DNA from: Sphingobacteriales bacterium 46-32
GTDB lineage: Bacteria > Bacteroidota > Bacteroidia > Chitinophagales > Chitinophagaceae
Reading direction: 5' to 3'
Assembly: GCA_001898485.1 (NCBI GenBank)
Contig: MKTY01000020.1
Coordinates: forward strand, 1 to 64,000
Length of the DNA: 64,000 nucleotides
The notes under the pieces are model-generated. The model saw only the letters and a list, made by a program, of their open reading frames with translations. It made no database searches and was not told where the DNA came from. This document shows positions 25,258 to 33,165 of the stretch, piece after piece (the stretch's first letter is position 1; each line of letters begins with the position of its first letter). The position numbers were made by a program, and so were the translations under genes.

Positions 25258-25728
25258 ATGAGAGCAATCAAATACATCGTGGTGCATTGCACCGCTACGC
25301 CTACAACAGCCACTATTGAGAGCATCAAGCGATATTGGAAAGAAGTATTGAAATGGAAAAATCCCGGCTATCATTATATCATCAAGCGCAACGGTGAAAT
25401 AGTATGTATTAATCCGGAAGAAAATATTTCCAACGGCGTTGGCGGTCATAACCGCTATTCCATTCATGTATCTTATATCGGTGGCGCAGACGCACATGGC
25501 AAACCCTTAGATAACAGAACGGATGAGCAAAAGCAAGCCTTGTTTGATAAGCTCGTAGAGCTTTCTAAAAAATATCCGGAGGCTACTATTCTCGGACATC
25601 GGGATTTTAGTCCTGACAAGAATGGCAATGGCATCATCGAATATTTTGAATGGATTAAAGGCTGCCCCTCTTTTGATGTGAGAGAGTGGTTGGATAGTTA
25701 TACACCTGCATTATCCAATGCTGCCTGA
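25258..25728 (+). CDS. N-acetylmuramoyl-L-alanine amidase (Amidase_2), copy 2
   Basis: The 156-residue enzyme has the same fold as the preceding one: V-V-H-C-T-A for the first zinc His, G-Y-H-Y-I-I, the I-H-V-S-Y-I-G-G strand, I-L-G-H-R-D-F for the second His, and a final K-G-C-P-S-F motif with the Cys ligand. It includes an extra loop (S-P-D-K-N-G-N-G near 120). Tandem amidases with partly different sequences may cut different stem peptides or act at different stages. It overlaps no neighbour; the next gene starts 2 bp after its stop. Confidence 0.87.
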   Translation: MRAIKYIVVHCTATPTTATIESIKRYWKEVLKWKNPGYHYIIKRNGEIVCINPEENISNGVGGHNRYSIHVSYIGGADAHGKPLDNRTDEQKQALFDKLVELSKKYPEATILGHRDFSPDKNGNGIIEYFEWIKGCPSFDVREWLDSYTPALSNAA

Positions 25729-25730
25729 AA

Positions 25731-26399
25731 ATGTTAGCCGCTATTGTTTCGGTCATTCGCTCAAAACTCTACGAGACATATTCCCGGCCATACGAATTAA
25801 ATATCGTGGGCATAAGGGCAAACAGTACGGCATCAAACCGTTTTGATGATGAAATCCATGTATTCTTTAAAAACAATGCCAATCAATGGATACATTACAT
25901 ATTTCCGGCGACCACTGATCCGGGGACCTACTGGCTAAAAAGCCCGATGCACCCACAGGGAACCGCTATACTGGTACAGGGGCAATACAAGCAGGCATAC
26001 CAGATCGGGCTGCACCGGGGTAAGTACTATGCCCTGGTACAACGAAGCCCCATAACTGTGATGAGAGACTATGATCGTAATGCCGTACTTGATTTTAACA
26101 ATGGCAGATTAGATGCCGGAATGTTTGGCCTGAATATTCACCGGGCTTCGGTAAATGGTACAACGAAGACAGTAGATAATTATTCCGCCGGTTGCCAGGT
26201 CTTTGCTAATATCAATGACTTTAACTTGTTCATGCAGCTCTGTGAAAAACATCGAACACTCTATGGCAACAGCTTTACTTATACGCTTATTGACAAAAGA
26301 GCAATTGCAAGACAACAAAAAAAGATATTAGCAATTGGCCTTACGAGTATTGGAATTGGAACGGGTCTTACGTTTATCACTTATAAATTCTTAACCTAA
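25731..26399 (+). CDS. YkuD/L,D-transpeptidase-like or related wall enzyme
   Basis: In this 222-residue protein the central part carries G-L-N-I-H-R-A-S (His about 136) and, 18 residues later, N-Y-S-A-G-C-Q-V-F (Cys about 155). This resembles the His...Ser-x-Gly-Cys catalytic pattern of L,D-transpeptidases and related phage wall enzymes. An I-L-V-Q-G-Q-Y strand precedes it. The C-terminal 25 residues form a transmembrane helix. It starts 2 bp after the amidase stop and its own stop overlaps the holin-like gene. The assignment rests on this motif only; a peptidoglycan cross-link-cleaving activity is the alternative. Confidence 0.55.
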   Translation: MLAAIVSVIRSKLYETYSRPYELNIVGIRANSTASNRFDDEIHVFFKNNANQWIHYIFPATTDPGTYWLKSPMHPQGTAILVQGQYKQAYQIGLHRGKYYALVQRSPITVMRDYDRNAVLDFNNGRLDAGMFGLNIHRASVNGTTKTVDNYSAGCQVFANINDFNLFMQLCEKHRTLYGNSFTYTLIDKRAIARQQKKILAIGLTSIGIGTGLTFITYKFLT

Positions 26400-26614
26400 T
26401 GAAATGTTTTTTCCAACAGCTATTCAAAGACAAGGACGGCAACTTCAGCTTGAGGGAACTGGTGATTGCGCTATTTATCGTTGTCATTATCATTAGCTGG
26501 ATAGCGCAGCAATTCTTTAGCCTCAATGTGCCTGAGTTTATGTTTTATTCTTTCGTGAGCCTGGTAGGTGCAGGCTGCTTTGGTTACTCTATCGAGCGAA
26601 AAACAAAAATCTAA
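26399..26614 (+). CDS. Holin-like small membrane protein (71 aa)
   Basis: The protein has a charged N-terminus and two hydrophobic helices (about 22-41 and 47-64) separated by a short polar turn, ending in a basic tail (E-R-K-T-K). Size, topology and position directly after the wall hydrolases match phage holins. The start overlaps the preceding stop by one base. No family-specific motif is visible, so the holin call is contextual. Confidence 0.5.
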   Translation: MKCFFQQLFKDKDGNFSLRELVIALFIVVIIISWIAQQFFSLNVPEFMFYSFVSLVGAGCFGYSIERKTKI

Positions 26615-26633
26615 CCCTTTTAAACCTTATTCT

Positions 26634-27323
26634 ATGATTTCTTTTAATCTTAAATCATCACTTGCTATTGGAGTTATTTGTTTTGTCTTAGGCTGCTGCA
26701 TCACATTTCTCTTATTCGGCGGTTGCAATGATGATGCTCTTAATGAGAACCTGGTGAAGCCTGAAGTATTGCAGCAGAAAGCAGACAGTATCGAAGCCTG
26801 TTATCAAATTAAGATCACGGAACTGACGAATAAAAACCAGCAATTGCAAACGGAGCTTTCTGCAACAAAAGTGCAGCTTAATGCTATCAAAGCAAAAACA
26901 AAGACAAAAGCAGCTACCATCAAAAAGATGATTGCACCGCAAGGCTATCCAGCCAAAGAGCTGCTTAAAAAAATTGATCCTGCTTCGGTTGTGATGGATA
27001 GCAGCTTATCACCTTGCGATTCACTCGTGCAGGAAGTAAGTGGATATATCCAGGACAATGAGCTTAAAGATAGCCTTTATGAATTGCAAATCGCCTTACA
27101 GGATAACATTATAGCGGGAAAGGATTCTATCATAGCCATTAAGACTTCACAGTATAATGAGCTGTCAACTGTCTTCGATCAATCAATAAAACAGCAGGAG
27201 ATACTTTTTTCTGAAAATAAGTCTCTCCGAAAGCAGGTAAAGCGTCAAAAGCGAAAAGGCAGATTGCTTGCACTTGGTACAGCCATCCTATCGGGACTTG
27301 CAACACATTATCTAACTCAATAA
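26634..27323 (+). CDS. Spanin-like anchored coiled-coil protein
   Basis: From M-I-S-F-N-L (ATG 26634, rather than an alternative start overlapping the holin-like gene) the 229-residue protein has an N-terminal transmembrane helix with an L-G-C-C segment (about 10-30). Long Gln/Lys/Glu-rich coiled coils follow (about 45-110 and 145-205), then a weakly hydrophobic end. This layout resembles Rz-type inner-membrane spanins, which span the periplasm and fuse membranes at lysis. No separate outer-membrane lipoprotein partner is obvious, so the function is tentative. Confidence 0.5.
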   Translation: MISFNLKSSLAIGVICFVLGCCITFLLFGGCNDDALNENLVKPEVLQQKADSIEACYQIKITELTNKNQQLQTELSATKVQLNAIKAKTKTKAATIKKMIAPQGYPAKELLKKIDPASVVMDSSLSPCDSLVQEVSGYIQDNELKDSLYELQIALQDNIIAGKDSIIAIKTSQYNELSTVFDQSIKQQEILFSENKSLRKQVKRQKRKGRLLALGTAILSGLATHYLTQ

Positions 27324-27328
27324 GCAGT

Positions 27329-27499
27329 ATGAAGGAAAAAACAATTGTATCAGCAAGCACATTGTTTGTGTCTCTTTTGACATATTGGTATGCAAGATCT
27401 GCGGGTAAGGATGCAGTACCCTATGTTATGTTCGGAGGCTTTATCGGTTCTATCATTGGCGAAAGCATTGCAGAAAGTTTAAACAAGCAAGAATCATGA
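27329..27499 (+). CDS. Small membrane protein (56 aa)
   Basis: ATG 27329 opens a 56-codon frame ending at TGA 27497-27499, which overlaps the next ATG (ATGA). The peptide has two hydrophobic segments separated by a short polar turn (S-A-G-K-D-A) and a charged end (L-N-K-Q-E-S). It starts 5 bp after the spanin-like gene. Small two-helix proteins of this sort recur in the island; this could be a second holin or antiholin or a structural membrane protein. Confidence 0.5.
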   Translation: MKEKTIVSASTLFVSLLTYWYARSAGKDAVPYVMFGGFIGSIIGESIAESLNKQES

Positions 27500-27768
27500 G
27501 CTACCAGATCAACGATACGGGAGCCAGCCTGCGCTTTACCAGTGGGGATGGCTTTTTCTTTGTAATGAAGCATCACATAAAAGCCATCCGGTATGTGAGA
27601 GATGATATGATAAAGGTTGATACGGGCTGTTGCTTTGACAGCTTGTTCATTCATGCAAGTCAGGTAACAATACCAGACAATACAGGAGCAAATAATCTGG
27701 CAGATATACTCAACGGCTGGACAACCCAATTTTTGCAGGGTTACCCGGAACCGGGTCCGAGTGATTAA
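27496..27768 (+). CDS. Small beta-rich protein, tandem copy 1
   Basis: The 90-residue protein begins M-S-Y-Q-I-N-D-T-G-A-S-L-R-F and contains M-K-H-H-I-K-A, an R-D-D-M-I-K-V-D-T-G-C-C-F stretch and an ending L-Q-G-Y-P-E-P-G-P. It is nearly identical in plan to the next protein. The beta-rich N-terminus and conserved Cys-Cys suggest a small structural protein, possibly a minor particle component. It overlaps the preceding gene by 4 bp. Not a recognised family. Confidence 0.6.
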   Translation: MSYQINDTGASLRFTSGDGFFFVMKHHIKAIRYVRDDMIKVDTGCCFDSLFIHASQVTIPDNTGANNLADILNGWTTQFLQGYPEPGPSD

Positions 27769-27826
27769 TGTGAAATGGTTACAGAAGAAATATAGAACTC
27801 TTTACAGAAAGTATAAACAGCAAAAC

Positions 27827-28099
27827 ATGAGTTACCAGATCACCGATACCGGAGCCAGTTTACGCTTTGCCAGTGGAGACGGATTTTTCTTTCTCATGAA
27901 GCACCATATAAAAGCCGTTCGGTTTGTACGGGACGATATGATAAAGATTGATACAGGTTGTTGCTTTGGTAGTGTGTTCATCCATGCTGCGCAGGTGGTA
28001 GTTCCCGTAAACACTGGTGCGGATAATTTGGCTCAAATACTAAATGGGTGGATTACAAACTTTTTGCAGGGTTATCCTGATCCCGGCCCGGTTGAATAA
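27827..28099 (+). CDS. Small beta-rich protein, tandem copy 2
   Basis: I start at M-S-Y-Q (ATG 27827), matching the start of copy 1, rather than at an upstream alternative start that overlaps copy 1; this gives 90 residues. The protein is about 75% identical to copy 1 with conserved M-K-H-H-I-K-A, I-D-T-G-C-C-F and Y-P-D-P-G-P. Most differences are conservative, indicating that both copies are maintained. The stop overlaps the start of the large helicase gene (TAATG). Confidence 0.6.
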   Translation: MSYQITDTGASLRFASGDGFFFLMKHHIKAVRFVRDDMIKIDTGCCFGSVFIHAAQVVVPVNTGADNLAQILNGWITNFLQGYPDPGPVE

Positions 28100-31000
28100 T
28101 GAAAAGTAGAACAGTCCATACCAATAGTTCCGATTTTTCGGGTAAGGCATTTGTGGAAGAAGTGCTGTCAGAACTCGTAGCCGGAAAAAAGCATAATAAA
28201 ATTTCTATTGAGAAATTGGCTGCTGCTTATGGTATCACCGATAAAACCGAGGTCAAAGAACTTACCGAACTCGCTATTGTTAACAGGGCAAGGGAGTTGG
28301 CCCATAGTCAAGGAACTATCAAGGACAGATTTGATAAGATTGTAGAGTTATATTATTCACAGGTTAATCTTTCGCACCGCACTTCGCAAAGTATCTTATT
28401 GCAGCAATATTCAACACCTGCGCCTATCGGATATTTGGCAGGTGTTTTTTGCGGTATTCATAAACCGTTTGTCAGAAGTCTTTATTTTGAACCCTCTGCC
28501 GGTAACGGCCTTCTTACTATTGCAGGTAACCCGTTCAATTTTATCGTCAACGAGATTGATCCCACACGAAACAGGAATTTGCAAACGCAGCAGTTTTCAA
28601 AAATTTTAAAAGAAGACGCAACCCGGCCCTTCAATGAGTTTTCAAAAGTCTTTGATGCAGTGCTGACCAATCCTCCATTTGGGATAAGCGAAAAGGAGAT
28701 TCTTTATGATACTTTCCGGATGAGGTCATTAGAGCATGTAATGGCACTGCGAGCATTGGATTGCATGAAAGATTCGGGCAAAGCGGCCATTATTATCGGT
28801 GGCCATACAAGATGGGACGATAAAGGAAGAATACAAGCGGGTAAGCAACGCATCTTCTTTAATTACTTGTATAGCCGGTACAACGTTGCTGCCGTTATCA
28901 ATATTGATGGCCACAAACTCTATTCAAGACAGGGGACCGCTTTTGATGTTCGCCTGATTTTAATTAATGGGCGAAAGCCAGTACCTATTGGCAATGCCCC
29001 GGTATATAATCCCGACACAGATGGGGAAGTAAAAACGTTTGATGACCTGTTTGAGCGGGTTATGGATGCAATGGAAACAAACTTTAATGAAACCGACACT
29101 ATGAAAATATTAGAGTTAGAAGCCGAAGCATTGGCGCTGGAGCTTGAATTATTAAAATCCCTTGATGGCTTGCCAGCGGTTCCGGGTAACATAAATAAAA
29201 CGATATATTGGCACTATACTTATTTCAAAAAGCAAAAGCCTGCCAGGCATAACCAGCTTTTCCTGTTAAAGAATGAATCTACCGGCGAATATGAAACCTT
29301 CGACCTCGATGCTGAGCGATTGGTATATATATTTTCGCTGCCACTGGTAAAGTTTGCCATCATTAACGGAAAAAAAGTACACGGTATTTCGATCACGCCA
29401 GAAAAGCTGGCTGCCATCAAAAAGCAGTTACAGGAAACCGGTTACCAGGTATTGGTTGAAGAAGATGCCAATTCGTTTAAGGGGTTGGAAAATGAATCCG
29501 ACCTCGGTGCACCTTATGAACCAGCATCCGAAGCCTGTACTGTTCTAAATACTCAAGTGCCGGACAGCATGGCTTTTGAAACTTTGGAAGCCGTCAAACT
29601 GGTAAAAAAAGAAGTCGGTGGCAACATGGATAATTTTGTACGTCACCGTTTGAAATATCCAAACAAAGACGCTCTTTGTAAAGTGCTTTCCGCTGAACAG
29701 ATTGATGCGGTAGCAATGGCGATCTATAACATTGAAGCAAGAAGCCAGGGAATGATTATCGGCGATCAGACTGGCATTGGTAAGGGTCGCATCGCAGCAT
29801 CCATGATTCGTTATGCAGTAATGCAGGGATTAAAGCCGGTGTTCCTGACCGAAAAGGCAAATCTTTTCTCTGATATATACCGTGACCTGTCTGCGATAGG
29901 TTCAGGTCACTTAAAGCCTTTTATTGTCAACAGCCGGGAAAGCAAGACGGATATTAAAGATGAAGACGGCGAAGTGATTTACCAGGCGCCGCCGCCCGGC
30001 GAGCAGCAAGATATTATTGCCTCCCGCCAGTTGCCTGCCGGGTATGATTTTGTGTTAGGCACTTATACGCAATTCAATTCTGCCGAAAAGAAACCGGAAA
30101 AGCCAAACTTTCTTCGTGCCATCGCACCCGACAATATTTTCATACTTGATGAAGCGCATAACTCCAGTGGCTCATCTAATACGGGCGAATTTATGCAAGG
30201 GGTAATCCGGGATACCAAAGGAGTTGTGTTTCTATCTGCCACTTTTGCCAAGCGACCGGATAATATGCCTATTTATGCTATGAAAACCTCTATATCTGAT
30301 TGCAACATGACAAGGGATGACTTGGTGGATGCCATCACCAAAGGCGGTGTTGCCATGCAAGAGGTTTTATCATCTCAACTTGTAGCGGAGGGGCAAATGA
30401 TGCGGCGGGAAAGAAGTTTTGAAGGTGTAGAGGTAAACTATATTTCCCTTGATGATAAAGCAGAGGAACATCAAGCAATCTCCGATAATATCACGAAAAT
30501 CCTGCGGGACATTATCGCTTTTCAGGGAACCTATGTCAATAATATGGTAGAGGATTTGGACAAAATCGCAGTAGCCGAGGGAAAGGAAGTGGAAATAAGA
30601 GAAGGCACTTCACAGGCAGGAGTGGATAACCTGCCTTATTTCTCCAAAGTCTTCCAGGTTATTAATCAAATGCTATTTTCTCTTAAAGCCGAAGCGGTGG
30701 CAGAAAGAACTATTGCCCGGTTAAAGGAAGGGAAGAAACCCGTGATCGCTTTTGCTTCCACAATGGGCAGCTTTATTGAGAGCATGGACAATGATCAGGG
30801 AATGCCGGTTGCAGATGGTGATACGATTAATACAGATTTTGCCGAAGTGTTACGAAGGGGTTTAAACGGAGTTATGCGCTACACGGTGAAGGATATTGAC
30901 GGAAACCCGGTGCATGAGCATTTCGCTATAAACGATCTGTCAGTCGAAGGTCAAAGAGAATACCAACGTATCATGGAGAGGATTAAGACAGTTACGACGG

Positions 31001-33153
31001 GTATCAGCATTTCACCCATAGATGTTATTATCAAAAAAATTAAAGAAGCAGGCTATAGTGTAGCCGAAGTGACAGGGCGCAAATATGAAGTGCAGGTAAA
31101 TCTAAAAACCGGTAAAGGAATTGTGCTGTCACGTAAGCGTATTAATACCAATGATGCTTTCCGGCAGTTCAATAATAACGAAGTGGACGTGTTGATGATA
31201 AATCAATCAGGCAGCACCGGCGCATCAGCCCACGCTATCCCTACTGCCAAAGTTCCTGCTAACCAGGTACAGCAAAGAGTAATGATCGTCCTGCAGGCGG
31301 AACTCGATATTTCTACCGAAGTACAAAAGCGAGGGCGAATTAATCGTACCGGGCAAATCCAAAGGCCTATTTATGATTATGTGACATCTGCGATACCTGC
31401 GGAAAAGCGATTAATGATGATGCTCCAAAAGAAATTAAAGTCTTTGGACGCCAATACCACTTCCAATCAAAAGCAATCCACCAAAATTTTAGACGTACCG
31501 GATTTTTTAAACAAATACGGCGATAAAATCGTGCGTGACTATCTAATGGAAAATAAAGATGTAAATGATCTGCTGGACGATCCGCTGCATCTCAAGGATT
31601 CAAAATCCGATGGTGGCAGCAGTGATGCTTTTGCTCTGGAAGATGCAGCGCACCGGGTATCTGGTAGAGTTGCGGTATTGTCAACGAAGATGCAGCAGGA
31701 ATTTTATAATGAAATATCAGAGCGTTATAATGACTTTGTTGAATACCTAAAGCAGATTGGTGAGTATGATCTGGAAGTAGAAGCGATGAACCTGGAAGCG
31801 GAAACTACTGCAAGCCGGGTGATAAAAATGGGCAAAGGAAGTGATAGTGCATTTGGTGATGATAGTATCCTTGAAACCGTAAAAGCGAATGTTCTGAAAA
31901 AACCTTTCAGCAGGAATGAGCTTGCTAATCTCTTGCAGGAGGCACTCAAAGGGAAAGACCCAAAAGAAGTTCAGGAGGAGACTTTAAAAGATTATAAAGT
32001 CGGCATAGAGGAACGGCTGGCGAAGGAAGTAAGCGAAGTACATGGCAAGTATGATCTTTTAAAAATGAGCATTCCTGCTGAAAAGAGGATACAAAAGATT
32101 CTGGAAACAGAAGGGCAGTCTGCGTGGCAACAGTTGATCGCTGAAAGGGAAAAAGAGCTGGACGAAGCAAGGGAGGCGCAACTTCAAAACCTGGAAAAGA
32201 CCTTCAATAATAGACGTGATTATCTTGTAAAGTCTATGAATTTCTTTTATCCTGGTCGCCTGTTAAGCTACCCGGTCGAAACCTATGAAGGAGGGAACGA
32301 GCTTGTTCCGGCAGTATTCCTGGGAATAGTTATTGATAAAAAGAAAAAGAATCCTTATGCGCCTTCAGCTATGAAGCTCCGGTTTGCCATTGCGAATAGC
32401 AGTAAATACCTCGCTATGCCTGCCTCGTACAATGAAGAGATCATGGCGATCATTGGTAGCAGCATGGACATAGAGCAGCCGGATATGGGGGGCCTGTTAT
32501 CGCAGTGGGAGCAATACACCAAACAAAATAATGTTGATCGCAAGACCCGGCATATTATCACCGGCAATCTCCTGCAAGCCTTTAGCGATTTTAAAGGCAA
32601 ACTGGTTAGCTATACTACGATCAATAAAGAGGTCAAAAAAGGAATCTTGTTACCAGAGAACTGGAATCCCGGTGAACAGGTGCAAGATAAAGTTGTAGTT
32701 CCCATTCTGAAAGCACTCCCGCTAATTAAATCCATTACGCAAAATGGCCATATAGTTACCAATAATGGCATTTCCTTTTTCCGGTCGGGAGAACATTATA
32801 GAATCATAGTCGCAGCTTCAAGAATAAAAGGAGGTGGCATTTACCTTGATAAGCAAATACTGGAGCTGGTTGAGAATAACAATTTTGAAAAGACTTCTGA
32901 TAAGATGGTAGCTATGTTACCAGAAAAGAGTATTGATAAGCTGGTAGAACTATTACAAATAAATCATAGCGCATCTGTCACTATACATTCATCACAAATG
33001 AAGGATATAGAAAAGGCGACTACAAGGTACAGTAACCGGAGGAAGATTGAACCACCTGATGAGGAAAAAGAGGAAGGTCAATCCGATAATGTGCGCATAC
33101 TTGAACTGGAAGCTGAGGCTCTTGCCCTGGAACTTGAATTATTAGCTGCTTAA
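28099..33153 (+). CDS. N6-methyltransferase plus strawberry-notch-like helicase (DarB-like)
   Basis: This 1684-residue protein has an N-terminal helical region, then an adenine methyltransferase domain (motif I F-E-P-S-A-G-N-G near 130-137, motif IV N-P-P-F at about 191-194). At about 554 begins a superfamily 2 helicase of strawberry-notch type (G-D-Q-T-G-I-G-K-G-R Walker A, L-D-E-A-H near 683, and S-G-S-T-G-A and Q-K-R-G-R-I-N-R-T-G motifs). A long coiled C-terminus follows. The architecture resembles P1 DarB and related phage/plasmid proteins that protect or process incoming DNA. A 16-residue motif (I-L-E-L-E-A-E-A-L-A...) occurs after the methyltransferase (about 337) and again at the very C-terminus with different codons. 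Confidence 0.88.
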   Translation: MKSRTVHTNSSDFSGKAFVEEVLSELVAGKKHNKISIEKLAAAYGITDKTEVKELTELAIVNRARELAHSQGTIKDRFDKIVELYYSQVNLSHRTSQSILLQQYSTPAPIGYLAGVFCGIHKPFVRSLYFEPSAGNGLLTIAGNPFNFIVNEIDPTRNRNLQTQQFSKILKEDATRPFNEFSKVFDAVLTNPPFGISEKEILYDTFRMRSLEHVMALRALDCMKDSGKAAIIIGGHTRWDDKGRIQAGKQRIFFNYLYSRYNVAAVINIDGHKLYSRQGTAFDVRLILINGRKPVPIGNAPVYNPDTDGEVKTFDDLFERVMDAMETNFNETDTMKILELEAEALALELELLKSLDGLPAVPGNINKTIYWHYTYFKKQKPARHNQLFLLKNESTGEYETFDLDAERLVYIFSLPLVKFAIINGKKVHGISITPEKLAAIKKQLQETGYQVLVEEDANSFKGLENESDLGAPYEPASEACTVLNTQVPDSMAFETLEAVKLVKKEVGGNMDNFVRHRLKYPNKDALCKVLSAEQIDAVAMAIYNIEARSQGMIIGDQTGIGKGRIAASMIRYAVMQGLKPVFLTEKANLFSDIYRDLSAIGSGHLKPFIVNSRESKTDIKDEDGEVIYQAPPPGEQQDIIASRQLPAGYDFVLGTYTQFNSAEKKPEKPNFLRAIAPDNIFILDEAHNSSGSSNTGEFMQGVIRDTKGVVFLSATFAKRPDNMPIYAMKTSISDCNMTRDDLVDAITKGGVAMQEVLSSQLVAEGQMMRRERSFEGVEVNYISLDDKAEEHQAISDNITKILRDIIAFQGTYVNNMVEDLDKIAVAEGKEVEIREGTSQAGVDNLPYFSKVFQVINQMLFSLKAEAVAERTIARLKEGKKPVIAFASTMGSFIESMDNDQGMPVADGDTINTDFAEVLRRGLNGVMRYTVKDIDGNPVHEHFAINDLSVEGQREYQRIMERIKTVTTGISISPIDVIIKKIKEAGYSVAEVTGRKYEVQVNLKTGKGIVLSRKRINTNDAFRQFNNNEVDVLMINQSGSTGASAHAIPTAKVPANQVQQRVMIVLQAELDISTEVQKRGRINRTGQIQRPIYDYVTSAIPAEKRLMMMLQKKLKSLDANTTSNQKQSTKILDVPDFLNKYGDKIVRDYLMENKDVNDLLDDPLHLKDSKSDGGSSDAFALEDAAHRVSGRVAVLSTKMQQEFYNEISERYNDFVEYLKQIGEYDLEVEAMNLEAETTASRVIKMGKGSDSAFGDDSILETVKANVLKKPFSRNELANLLQEALKGKDPKEVQEETLKDYKVGIEERLAKEVSEVHGKYDLLKMSIPAEKRIQKILETEGQSAWQQLIAEREKELDEAREAQLQNLEKTFNNRRDYLVKSMNFFYPGRLLSYPVETYEGGNELVPAVFLGIVIDKKKKNPYAPSAMKLRFAIANSSKYLAMPASYNEEIMAIIGSSMDIEQPDMGGLLSQWEQYTKQNNVDRKTRHIITGNLLQAFSDFKGKLVSYTTINKEVKKGILLPENWNPGEQVQDKVVVPILKALPLIKSITQNGHIVTNNGISFFRSGEHYRIIVAASRIKGGGIYLDKQILELVENNNFEKTSDKMVAMLPEKSIDKLVELLQINHSASVTIHSSQMKDIEKATTRYSNRRKIEPPDEEKEEGQSDNVRILELEAEALALELELLAA

Positions 33154-33165
33154 ACTTTTAATCCT

